Assembly: GCA_035308965.1 (NCBI GenBank)
Contig: DATGFN010000023.1
Coordinates: 248,001-312,000 of the forward strand
Length of the DNA: 64,000 bases
Direction: 5' to 3'
DNA from: DASYXZ01 sp035308965
Lineage (GTDB): Bacteria; Acidobacteriota; Terriglobia; UBA7540
Position 1 is the first letter of the stretch; each line of letters starts with the position of its first letter. The notes below the pieces were generated by a model. That model was not told the DNA's origin. It saw only the letters and a program-made list of their open reading frames with translations, and searched no databases. This document shows, piece by piece, positions 8,970 through 17,200 of the stretch. A program made the translations under genes and the position numbers.

Positions 8970-10178
8970 ATGATTACACTCGCCGAAATTGAAGCTGCGC
9001 TGGTCCGGATCCGCGAAAGCATTTATCTTTCGCCTTGCGCCTGCTCGGTAACTCTTTCGAACCTTACCGGGAACTCGGTCTATCTCAAGCTGGAAAACCT
9101 GCAAATGACGGGAGCGTTCAAGGAGCGCGGCGCTCTAAACAAGATTCTCAGTCTGACTCAGGGCGAACGTGAACGCGGAGTGATTGCAGCTTCGGCGGGC
9201 AACCACGCTCAGGCCGTTTCCTATCACGCCACAAGCCATGGAATTCGGGCGCAAATCGTGATGCCGGTCACCACTCCCTTGGTCAAGGTTTCCGCCACCC
9301 GCGGGTATGGAGCAGAGGTGATCCTGCATGGGGCAAATTATGACGAGGCTTGCGAAGAGGCTCTGCGCCGCTCCCGTGGTGAGAATTTGGCCTTTCTTCA
9401 TCCCTTCGATGATGATGCGGTGATTGCCGGCCAGGGCACATTAGGCCTGGAATTATTGCAGCAAGTCCCGAATCTAGAGGCCGTGGTGGTCCCAGTCGGC
9501 GGCGGAGGATTAATCGGCGGTCTCGCGTGCGCAATCAAAGAAACGAATCCCAAGGTGCGAATTATCGGCGTGCAGACTTCGCGCCTTCCCTGCATGCTGG
9601 TCGCGGTCCAGGAAAAGAAACCGGTGGACCTAATGCCGGCCGCCACCATGGCTGACGGAATCGCCGTAAGGAAAGCCGGCGAACGGACGTTGCCGCTGGC
9701 CCTCAAGTACGTGGATGAAATCGTCACGGTTGAGGAAGAGGAGATCGCCAACGCCATCTTGTTCCTTCTTGAAAGTGAAAAGACCTTGGCCGAAGGCGCG
9801 GGCGCGGCCGCCCTGGCCGCTCTCTTGCAACGGAAGGCTGGGTGCCATGGCGTCAAGGTCGCCGTCATAGTGAGCGGCGGCAACATTGATGTCACCCTGC
9901 TCTCACGCCTTATCGAACGCGGTTTGGTGAAGGATGGCCGGTTGGTGCGGCTGCGCATCCACTTGCCGGACTATCCTGGCGCTCTGCATAAACTTACCGG
10001 TGTCCTGGCGCAGCATCGCGCCAACATTGTGGAGACCTCTTACGACCGCGCCTACCACGGAGCCAGCCTGGGCGATGCCGTCATTGATATTACCCTGGAA
10101 ACCCGCGGCCCTGACCACGTGGCCGAGATCGTTGCCGCCTTGCACGCCGGCCGCTACTTGCATGAACGAGTGATGTGA
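8970..10178 (+). CDS. ilvA: Threonine ammonia-lyase (threonine dehydratase) with ACT domain
   Basis: PLP enzyme that deaminates threonine to 2-oxobutanoate, the first step towards isoleucine. The 402-aa protein has the PLP lysine Lys51 in TGAFKERGA, the phosphate-binding glycine loop VPVGGGGLIGG, and the SGGN motif near the end of the catalytic domain (VSGGNIDVTLL). A C-terminal ACT domain (about residues 325-402, VRLRIHLPDYPGALHKLTGVLAQHRANIVE) could bind an amino acid effector. The size matches the single-ACT, roughly 400-aa type rather than the roughly 510-aa enterobacterial biosynthetic IlvA, so it could be biosynthetic or catabolic. It stands alone on the plus strand, with GGAGG 20 nt before the ATG. 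Confidence 0.9.
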   Translation: MITLAEIEAALVRIRESIYLSPCACSVTLSNLTGNSVYLKLENLQMTGAFKERGALNKILSLTQGERERGVIAASAGNHAQAVSYHATSHGIRAQIVMPVTTPLVKVSATRGYGAEVILHGANYDEACEEALRRSRGENLAFLHPFDDDAVIAGQGTLGLELLQQVPNLEAVVVPVGGGGLIGGLACAIKETNPKVRIIGVQTSRLPCMLVAVQEKKPVDLMPAATMADGIAVRKAGERTLPLALKYVDEIVTVEEEEIANAILFLLESEKTLAEGAGAAALAALLQRKAGCHGVKVAVIVSGGNIDVTLLSRLIERGLVKDGRLVRLRIHLPDYPGALHKLTGVLAQHRANIVETSYDRAYHGASLGDAVIDITLETRGPDHVAEIVAALHAGRYLHERVM

Positions 10179-10381
10179 TTCAGGGCGCCTGGTGTGATCA
10201 ACACCGCCTTGCACAAATGACGTGGCTTGGCCTGTATGCCCTGTGAGTGGCGCTTACGGTCCGAAGAGTGAAATGCAGGCGTCTCCATGGAGCCAAAACG
10301 GGGAAGCTTTCTTTTTAAATCTTGCCATTCCATGAGCTGCTGTAAACCCATACATCACAAGAAACGCGGCGTATTAGCCAC

Positions 10382-11470
10382 GTGAGTAACTTGGAATGCT
10401 GGAACTTTCCGGGACTATGCGGTGTCACTAATTATATGCGGATAGGTTCCTCAGGCCGGTTTGGGGCTTATCTCATCCTGTTTGCGCTCGTCAGTGAATT
10501 TGCATTGCAGTTAATTTGGAAACCTGAATATCCTCATTACAGAATTTGGGAACCGTTCAATCCTTACCTGCTCATTCTCCTGTTCCTGGGGATTGTCCTA
10601 ATACTCCACTCAATCTTCCTCACGGTTCAGGAGAAACAGGCTGCTAGGATCTCAAGTTTTTCATTGACCTGGGCGGGATCTCAGCGCGGTGAATTGGTGC
10701 AAGGAGATGTGCCGGAAAAGACTCCAGCAAGTGCAATTCAAACCGCCGGGATTCCTTCATATCATTTGTCACTGACCCCATCCGAATCGCGCGGTAGGCC
10801 ATTAAAGGGGGTCGGGGAAGTCCTAATATTACTGGCGATTCTTTTGTATGGAATCTTTCACCAATGGAGCTTACTGAGCGGAGTGCTCGTAGCTGTAGGT
10901 TTCGCCTTGGTGTTCTGGCCAGCGGTCGCGCAGACCGACGAGATCAGATTGCAAGGTGAAATCCGCGCAACTTTTCGGCCAAAGGGCGGCAGGCGTTACC
11001 CCCTCCCATTGCAAGCTGTGCTCACGAAGCCAATTTCGAGTCTCCTTACATCATCCCGGTGTATAGTAATGGTATTCTCCATACTATTGTATTCTTTTAT
11101 GATCGAATCACGGCTAACCCCGAAGGGTTTCAAGGTTTCCATTCCCAAGTCGGGAACGCTCGCTTCATTCAACCAGCCGTGGAGCGAGCCCTTGGTACTT
11201 TGTGTTAGTGAGTCTCACCTCTGGTATTTGAACGGCTTACAGGTGTCACAATCTGACCTTGAAAAACGCTTGGGAGATCTCCTGCGCGTTCGCGGTGACA
11301 AGACTGTCTTTGTGGATGCGGCCGACTCAAATCCGTATTACTTAACCGTGGAAGCAGTAGCAGAAGTCCAGAAAGTCCCGGACGCCAAGATTATTCTGGT
11401 TACGCCAGACATAATAGTTGAAGTTCCCGGCCTCGTCGGGTCATCTCCGTGCGAAGCCCTGACGCGCTAA
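10382..11470 (+). CDS. Multi-pass membrane protein with C-terminal ExbD/TolR-like domain
   Basis: The N-terminal part has about five membrane segments (for example AYLILFALVSEFALQLIW, PYLLILLFLGIVLILHSIF and the segment ending in SILLYSFMIES). After the last one comes a periplasmic-type domain of about 110 residues (KGFKVSIPKSG ... LNGLQVSQSDLEKRL ... KTVFVDAADSNPYYLTVEAVAEVQK). It resembles the ExbD/TolR fold, in which such proteins harness proton motive force for TonB- or Tol-type systems. No ExbB/TolQ or TonB gene lies nearby. Ordinary ExbD has one membrane helix and about 140 residues, so the long N-terminus is odd. The start is uncertain: GTG at 10382 or ATG at 10436, neither with a strong ribosome site. 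Confidence 0.6.
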   Translation: MSNLECWNFPGLCGVTNYMRIGSSGRFGAYLILFALVSEFALQLIWKPEYPHYRIWEPFNPYLLILLFLGIVLILHSIFLTVQEKQAARISSFSLTWAGSQRGELVQGDVPEKTPASAIQTAGIPSYHLSLTPSESRGRPLKGVGEVLILLAILLYGIFHQWSLLSGVLVAVGFALVFWPAVAQTDEIRLQGEIRATFRPKGGRRYPLPLQAVLTKPISSLLTSSRCIVMVFSILLYSFMIESRLTPKGFKVSIPKSGTLASFNQPWSEPLVLCVSESHLWYLNGLQVSQSDLEKRLGDLLRVRGDKTVFVDAADSNPYYLTVEAVAEVQKVPDAKIILVTPDIIVEVPGLVGSSPCEALTR

Positions 11471-11481
11471 TCCCCCCGTTC

Positions 11482-12873
11482 TCACTGAATCAAGTATTGG
11501 GCAAGCTTCCCATCCGCAACCGAAAACGTTGTAAGGCTCAGCGTCTTTCCCGAAGCAAACCGGATACGAAATCCACGGAAAGTCATGCCGCCGCGCAGGC
11601 CGAAGCCGGTTTGTTCAAAGGTTTCCGGCGCCCCGAGAGGTTTCAGGCTCTCGGCGGCGTCGGACAGAACTTGGGGAGTGAAATAAGCGATGGCGTCCGA
11701 GGTCAGTAGGGTTTGGTCAATCTTTCCATCCTGCAATTGGCCAAAAATCCGGCGGGCCTGGTCGAGTTGCTGCGCGGCTTGTGGGTCTTGTTTTTCCGCC
11801 AGCAGCAGTGGGCCGATTTGATTGGTCACGGAGCCCGTCACGCTCGATCCATCCATGTTGGTCAACACTACCACGGCCGCGCCTTGATCGAGCCAGACGG
11901 TGTTACTGCTGGTAAATCCGGAAACCGCGCCTCCATGGCCGAGCCGCGGGTGTCCGGAAGCATTGGAGACACCCACGCCCAAGGCATAGTTGGTGGGGGC
12001 TCCGTTCTTCAGTCGCACGGGCGTAATGAATTCTTTCAAAGAAGCGGGCGTCAGGAGTTTCCCGTCCATCAATGATTTGTCCCACAAAGCGAGATCGCGC
12101 GCCGTCATGGCCAGCTCGCCTGCGGCGAATAGCCAGCCTTGAGCTTCAGGCTGAGCGGGGCGGGCGGGGGCCAGGCCAAAGCGCGTGTAGCCCATGGGGT
12201 CAGAGCCGGAAAGAGTTTGGGCGTCCAAATTAATCACGCTGTGCATGCCCAGCGGACCGAAAATCCGGCTCTCGAGAAATGCCCAAAGCGATTTGCGCGA
12301 GGCTTTCTCCAAAATCCGGCCTGCCGCAACAAAGTTGGTGTTGCTGTACTGCCACTGCGTGCCCGGTTCGAAATCGAGGGGAATCTTGGCCCAGCGGTCC
12401 AAAATGCCGTCCGCAGTTACGGGTTGGAGCATAAACGGAGCCACGTAATCCAGCGGGTAATAATCCTGGTAGCCGGAGGTATGGGATAGCAGTTGGCGGA
12501 TAGTGATGTCCTTGGCGCGCGTGAGCGACGGCAAATAGCGCGACACCGGACTGTCGAGCGAAAGCTTGCCATCCTGCTGCAACAGCAGCATGGCCACGGC
12601 AAGAAACTGCTTGCTGACCGAGCCGATGCAGTAACGCATCTCCGCGCTGGCCGGGGTGGCGGGTTCCAGGCGCGCCTGTCCGTAAGCGCTGGCATAGGCG
12701 ATCTGACCGTCCTTGATCACCGCGATGGAAGCGCTGGGCGTTCCGGAATCGGCCAAAGCTTTGGTGACGGCGCCGTCAATGGCACTGGTGGTGGCGGGCG
12801 GTAATTGCCCACTCGCATGAACACAGATGAATAGGGCCAACGCGGCGGATGCGATGCGATTCAGAAAGCGCAT
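11482..12873 (-). CDS. Serine hydrolase of the beta-lactamase (class C/AmpC-like) family
   Basis: A 463-aa exported protein with a signal peptide (MRFLNRIASAALALFICVHASGQ) and the penicillin-binding-protein-like fold. The SxxK nucleophile motif is Ser85-Val-Ser-Lys88, the second motif is YSN (WQYSNTNF), and the third is HGG in GHGGAVSGF. A C-terminal domain of about 100 residues follows. Members act as esterases, D-aminopeptidases or peptidases; true beta-lactamase activity cannot be concluded from sequence. It is convergent with the ExbD-like gene (12-bp gap) and stands alone. Confidence 0.85.
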   Translation of the reverse strand: MRFLNRIASAALALFICVHASGQLPPATTSAIDGAVTKALADSGTPSASIAVIKDGQIAYASAYGQARLEPATPASAEMRYCIGSVSKQFLAVAMLLLQQDGKLSLDSPVSRYLPSLTRAKDITIRQLLSHTSGYQDYYPLDYVAPFMLQPVTADGILDRWAKIPLDFEPGTQWQYSNTNFVAAGRILEKASRKSLWAFLESRIFGPLGMHSVINLDAQTLSGSDPMGYTRFGLAPARPAQPEAQGWLFAAGELAMTARDLALWDKSLMDGKLLTPASLKEFITPVRLKNGAPTNYALGVGVSNASGHPRLGHGGAVSGFTSSNTVWLDQGAAVVVLTNMDGSSVTGSVTNQIGPLLLAEKQDPQAAQQLDQARRIFGQLQDGKIDQTLLTSDAIAYFTPQVLSDAAESLKPLGAPETFEQTGFGLRGGMTFRGFRIRFASGKTLSLTTFSVADGKLAQYLIQ

Positions 12874-13376
12874 AAGTTTGTGTCCTTATCGGTGCAGGGC
12901 ATCATACTCGAATTTCCGGCCGCCCGGCCAGACCTCTTTGAAGAGTTTTGGCCCTCAATGCGGTAGTGGTGTCATTTGGAATTGCATTCCATTCGAGGAA
13001 TTGGTCATTCCCGCGAAGGCGGAATCCAGTCTTTGTTCCGGGCATTTCCATTGATTGAGTGAAATGTATTCCCGCCTTCGCGAAAATGACTGCGCGGCAG
13101 AGCTCGCACCAGGCAAATGACCCCTCTTCCCTCAATTCTTCTCACTTGCCATAATTGGGCAATTCACTGTAATTTTGAATAGACCCCCATCGGCTGCGGG
13201 AGATTCCTGAAATCCCGGATAACCCGACCAAAGGTTTCGACCATCTGAAGTAAAGGTTTGGGATGCGATAGCCAATAAGACCCGTGGGACGGGGGCCTGC
13301 GCAAAAGCACTGGGCGAAACGGCTGAAAGTTAGAGCAGTTTGGCAGCGCCTTGGAGTTTATCAGAGGGAGAGATCG
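12874..13376. other. Intergenic region with a REP-like hairpin
   Basis: About 500 bp between divergent genes. It contains the inverted repeat at 13004-13090 and, at the right end, the ribosome site AGAGGGAGA of the next gene. I see no coding sequence worth calling. Confidence 0.5.
13004..13090. repeat. REP-like inverted repeat
   Basis: The 22-base arm 13004-13025 (GTCATTCCCGCGAAGG...) is nearly the reverse complement of 13068-13090 (ending CGCGAAAATGAC), with about 43 bases between. This resembles the dispersed GTCATTCC...GGAATCC palindromes common in many bacterial genomes. A relative with a different core lies at 49264-49331. Confidence 0.7.
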
Positions 13377-14936
13377 ATGCTGAAACGTATGCTGGTGCTG
13401 GGTCTGACCGTGGGACTGGCCGCGTTGGCCGTCTCAAGTTGCGGCAGCTCCAACAAAGTCACCACGACTACCGCGGGATCATTAATCACTTTCGTCGAAG
13501 ATGTCCCTGCCTGCGGCGTGGTGAATTTTCGTTCCTCAGTCGATAGTTTATACGTGAGGCCCCAAGGTAGTACCTTAGCCTATACAGTGTTTGGGGGCAC
13601 CTCCACGCGGTCGCCGATTTATAAAGTCGACTTTGGAAGGCTGAAAGATTTTTCGACCTTCTTGGATATTGGACCGCTCGCCGCGGGGACCTACGACCAG
13701 GCGACATTCAGTTTTCTTTCTCCCCAGCTCGCCACTTACGAGGGGAATTCCAACCCGGCCATCAAACTCATCGAACTTATATTCCCGACCACGTCGCCCA
13801 CTTTTTCCATTAATCCTCCCTTAGTCATAACCCCAGGAGGCTTGAGTGGCATGCAAGTTGATTTCAAATTGCAGCAGTCCTTATCATTGGATAGCAACGG
13901 ACAAGTTACCCCCAACATGACCCCGGTAATGAGTTTTGTCCCCATCAATCCAACCACGACCGGGGGCTTTGGAAACATGGATGACGTCAAAGGATTCGTC
14001 ACCAGCGTCACCAATGCCATCTCAACTTCTACGGGTTTTACCGGAGGTTTCGGACTCGAGACATTGTCGGGCAGCGGTCCACTCATCACCGCAAATCTTA
14101 CCAGTTCGACGGTGATATGCGGTCCTCCCACGACGTCGAACCAGGCGTGTACGCCCATACAGTTAAATCAACTTCTGACGGGCAGCTTTATTGAAATGGA
14201 CGGATTTGTGGACTCGAAAGGAAACCTGGTGGCCAACTCCATTGAAGTCGAGGACCACGAGGCGCCCGAAAACAACCAATTGGCATTTCTTGGGGACGTA
14301 ATGCCCAATTCAATTACAAGAGATTCCAATGGAAATGTCTCCCAGTTCGATCTCTACGTCAGCGAAACAGAGCCGGACGATTCCACCGGAGTTTCCCTGG
14401 ACACGGTTGTAACCGTGCATCTCTCGTCGTCGACAATCTATCAGGCAGACAGCCGGCCGCAAATCCCCGGGTCAACAATTTCCACAAACTTTGTAAACCT
14501 GCCGTTTGGCGCCGCTTCGATCAAGGAAGGCCAGGAATTGGTGGTGCATGGCGTTTTCAAGGCACCTCCAATTTCTTCCACGGGCGCGGTGTCACCTACG
14601 ACGGTCGCTGCGGACATGGTCTTCTTGAAGTTGCAGTCGCATTCCGGAAATTTTTCTTCGCTGGTCGCCGCCAATCCCGATGATCGCACGGGGGGGTTCT
14701 GGATGGCGGCCTGCGACAACCTTTTTCAAGGCTCTCCGGGTGCGCCAATCCTGGTCCTGACAAACTCGCAAACCGTTTTTCTCAATCTTGGTGGGTTAAG
14801 CGCTCTTACTCCGCAGCCCGCGTTGGTCGTCAAAGGGTTGTTATTTTACGATCTTCAGGGCGGTCAAGTTAATGGAGTGACCGTTCCTCCCGGGACCCTG
14901 GTGTTTGTGGCTAAACAGGTTCATCAAGCGGCGTAA
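13377..14936 (+). CDS. DUF4382-like surface lipoprotein
   Basis: A 519-aa secreted lipoprotein. The N-terminus has a lipoprotein signal peptide ending in the lipobox VSSC (about Cys20), then a low-complexity TTTT linker and a domain resembling DUF4382 (FVEDVPACGVVNFRSSVDSLYV, with GPLAAGTYDQATFSFL), about residues 35-190. The C-terminal half contains DUF5666-like OB-type repeats (MEMDGFVDSKGNLVANSIEVED). The ATG at 13377 has AGAGGGAGA upstream and gives a clean signal peptide. Function is unknown. A second DUF4382-type lipoprotein lies at 44038. It is monocistronic. Confidence 0.75.
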   Translation: MLKRMLVLGLTVGLAALAVSSCGSSNKVTTTTAGSLITFVEDVPACGVVNFRSSVDSLYVRPQGSTLAYTVFGGTSTRSPIYKVDFGRLKDFSTFLDIGPLAAGTYDQATFSFLSPQLATYEGNSNPAIKLIELIFPTTSPTFSINPPLVITPGGLSGMQVDFKLQQSLSLDSNGQVTPNMTPVMSFVPINPTTTGGFGNMDDVKGFVTSVTNAISTSTGFTGGFGLETLSGSGPLITANLTSSTVICGPPTTSNQACTPIQLNQLLTGSFIEMDGFVDSKGNLVANSIEVEDHEAPENNQLAFLGDVMPNSITRDSNGNVSQFDLYVSETEPDDSTGVSLDTVVTVHLSSSTIYQADSRPQIPGSTISTNFVNLPFGAASIKEGQELVVHGVFKAPPISSTGAVSPTTVAADMVFLKLQSHSGNFSSLVAANPDDRTGGFWMAACDNLFQGSPGAPILVLTNSQTVFLNLGGLSALTPQPALVVKGLLFYDLQGGQVNGVTVPPGTLVFVAKQVHQAA

Positions 14937-15105
14937 ATGGAGATTCTCGTCGAGCAAAGGTCCTACATTACTTTTCCCCTGCACCCTGTTCAAAAAGTCC
15001 GGGAAAGCGGACGCCTCTTTCCCTTCGCCTCCCTCCGCCCGATTTTTCCGGTGTTCCCGTGCCCATTCAGGACCATCGGGAGCAATATGCCCGCCGATCC
15101 CACAC

Positions 15106-15657
15106 TCAATATTGGGACAGTTTTCGCGTCCTCCGATTGTTTCGCTTCTCTCCCGGCAACCGTGTGAAGCCCAGGTCCGCTCCAATTAACAATTTAGTGG
15201 CGTAAATGATCTGGCCGGTATGATAGGCAAAATGCTCAGTGACATGGGTCATGGCACTGAGTCCAGTGACGCGAAAGCCCTGGATGCGAAACTCCCGGCT
15301 AAGATCGCGCGGGGAGATCCGCGCCAAAACGCGGCAGGCTTCCGTCACGGTTTCTTCGAGGTGTTGGGCCAGCTTGCGGCGGGGGATGGGTCCAAGTTCT
15401 TCAAATTCACTGTCTCTGTCGCGGCGGTCGGGCTGATTGCCCAATCCGGAAATAATCCATTGCCTCACGTTTCCAGCCAGATGTAACACGAGATTTCCAA
15501 TACTGTTGGACGTCCGATGCGGACGCCACCAGATCTGGCTTTGGGAAAGTGTTTCGAGACATCGAATGATCCGCGGCAAATGTTGACGACGGAGCGAATG
15601 GCGCGCTTGCGCCGGGAATGAACTTGCACTTGCCGGCCCGGCTTTTCTTGATTGCAT
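15106..15657 (-). CDS. DinB/DUF1572-like four-helix protein
   Basis: A soluble protein of about 183 aa resembling DinB/DUF1572 metal-binding four-helix-bundle proteins. The typical histidines are visible: HLAGNVRQWI in an early helix and HVTEHFAYHTGQIIY near the end, which would bind a divalent metal. Relatives are often thiol- or bacillithiol-dependent enzymes or have no known function. The frame is open up to an ATG at 15744, which would overlap the response-regulator gene; I prefer the ATG at 15657, 49 bp after that gene's stop. It is likely cotranscribed with the upstream receiver gene. Confidence 0.7.
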   Translation of the reverse strand: MQSRKAGPASASSFPAQARHSLRRQHLPRIIRCLETLSQSQIWWRPHRTSNSIGNLVLHLAGNVRQWIISGLGNQPDRRDRDSEFEELGPIPRRKLAQHLEETVTEACRVLARISPRDLSREFRIQGFRVTGLSAMTHVTEHFAYHTGQIIYATKLLIGADLGFTRLPGEKRNNRRTRKLSQY

Positions 15658-15706
15658 TTTCGAGATGTTCTCTCTGAAAGAGTCCTTGCAGGTTGCCAGG
15701 GGCTTG

Positions 15707-16123
15707 CTATCGCTCTTCCGAAGCTTTATTTGCGGCTGGCCCAAGGCCGAGAATTCCCCGCAATCGGTCCCAAAGGTCCTGCATTAACCGGTTGCCGGGG
15801 AGATGATGCAGGCGCTGGTTTTCGAGCCAATCCAAGATCTTGGAGTCGGAAATTTCGCCCGTAATCACAAGCACTCGCCCCACCAGACTGGGCCGAAGCC
15901 TCATCATTTGCGAGACCATTTCTTCGGGGGGAGTATCCGAGGACCGGATGTCCAGCAAGACGGCGTCAAAACTGCCTCGCGAAATCATGCCCAGCGCCTG
16001 TTTGCCGCTATAGGCAATCTCCCCATCGCAGTCGGCGCCGGCCAGCAAGACATAGATGATGTTGCGGATGGAAGGCTCATCTTCAATGATCAAAACTTTT
16101 CGGCGTGGATGGTCGAGAGTCAT
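15707..16123 (-). CDS. Single-domain response regulator (receiver) lacking the conserved lysine
   Basis: A 138-aa stand-alone CheY-like receiver. The acidic pair Glu14-Asp15 (IIEDEPS), phospho-acceptor Asp58 (VLLDIR) and Thr88 (VLVITGE) are present. The usual Lys-Pro of the last strand is replaced by Leu-Pro (HHLPG), so signalling geometry may be altered. There is no output domain and no neighbouring kinase. The ATG at 16123 has AAAGGCGGTGA upstream; longer in-frame starts up to 16387 read through the promoter region and are unlikely. Confidence 0.85.
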   Translation of the reverse strand: MTLDHPRRKVLIIEDEPSIRNIIYVLLAGADCDGEIAYSGKQALGMISRGSFDAVLLDIRSSDTPPEEMVSQMMRLRPSLVGRVLVITGEISDSKILDWLENQRLHHLPGNRLMQDLWDRLRGILGLGPAANKASEER

Positions 16124-16204
16124 TTCACCGCCTTTCAAACCCGCCGAGGGGTTCGATTGTGCCGTTAAGTTTTCTCCATACCTACCACAGTCCAACCGGG
16201 CCGT

Positions 16205-16233
16205 AGTATGCAGGTTGGCATTGCGGAAGTCAA
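16205..16233 (-). promoter_or_regulatory. Sigma70-type promoter of the receiver-DinB pair
   Basis: Minus strand TTGACT (16228-16233), 17-bp spacer, CATACT (16205-16210). Transcription would begin near 16198, leaving a leader of about 75 nt before the ATG at 16123. Confidence 0.65.
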
Positions 16234-16328
16234 GTTCATTCGGCGGTGTATATCCTATAAACATATTCAATAGTAATGTAATACTGTATTGCCGCTCAAC
16301 CTTTCCCGCAGCAACCGGCGCCAGGGGC

Positions 16329-17072
16329 CTAGTTTCGGGCGGCGGGCTCGATGGCGCCACTTTCCGAGGCAAGGAATTCGCGGTCATGCCCGGGAATGAC
16401 CCGCTCGCCTGAAGTGAGGATGAGGTTGCGGTCGCGGATGGATTGATTGCGGTTCTGAGGGATCATGGTCAACACCTGGTCGTCGTGATCGCGCGTAAGC
16501 AAGGCATCGCCGGCGACGACCGTCCTCTGCCCGGAGGTGGGCACAATCAGAGAAACATGGCCCGGCACATGTCCGTGCGTGAAGAGGGATTCCAGGCCCT
16601 CCGGAAAGGTATTGTTTTCGGTCCAGTGGAATTGGGCAGGGGATCCCAGCCGAGACTTGTCCCACCAACGCAGGGTGAACTTGCGCAACTTGCCCATGTT
16701 GGCCTCGGCGTGCTCGTAAGCGAAGGTTTCGGGATAAAACTTCAAGACCCGTTTTACCCATCCCACCTCGTTCATCATGTCGGCATACAGCGCCGTGCAC
16801 CATTGGTAGGATTCCTGCGTCCCGTAAATATCGCTGGAAGGGAAGAGGCAGTTGTTTAAAACGTGATCTACGTGGAAATGAGTGTTGATGACCATCCGGA
16901 TATCGGACGGAGCGAGTCCTTTCTTATTCAAAGCCCCAAGCAACTGGTGGGCCTCGTGAGGGAGGCCTGTGTCTACGACCGCATGCAGGCGGCCCTTCGA
17001 AAGAAGCACCGAAGTTGCCCCGCGCCAGCTTCCCGAAAGAAGCACGTCAACATTCCAGGCTGTACCCGCCAT
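16329..17072 (-). CDS. MBL-fold metallo-hydrolase
   Basis: A 247-aa metallo-beta-lactamase-fold hydrolase. The zinc motif HxHxDH is at residues 65-70 (THFHVDH), with further metal ligands in HGHVPGHVSL and AGDALL, and a final histidine in VIPGHDRE. No signal peptide is seen, so it is probably cytosolic. Its substrate cannot be told from sequence. The family includes lactonases, glyoxalase II-like thioesterases and MBLAC1-like enzymes. It is the only gene between the receiver and the ClC gene. Confidence 0.85.
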   Translation of the reverse strand: MAGTAWNVDVLLSGSWRGATSVLLSKGRLHAVVDTGLPHEAHQLLGALNKKGLAPSDIRMVINTHFHVDHVLNNCLFPSSDIYGTQESYQWCTALYADMMNEVGWVKRVLKFYPETFAYEHAEANMGKLRKFTLRWWDKSRLGSPAQFHWTENNTFPEGLESLFTHGHVPGHVSLIVPTSGQRTVVAGDALLTRDHDDQVLTMIPQNRNQSIRDRNLILTSGERVIPGHDREFLASESGAIEPAARN

Positions 17073-17200
17073 GCAACCTCACGGAGGATGAATTCAACCG
17101 CTATTGTACAAGAAGATCTGCTTGGCGGGCACGGGTTTCAGGCGGCATTGAAGGACTAATATAATTGCGGTCGGTGAGTGGGGCGGCTCAGTCCGGCAAT

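Noticed and set aside
15744..16387. Longer N-terminus of the receiver protein (start 16387)
   Set aside because: It reads through a good promoter and a ribosome site; the receiver fold starts at 16123.
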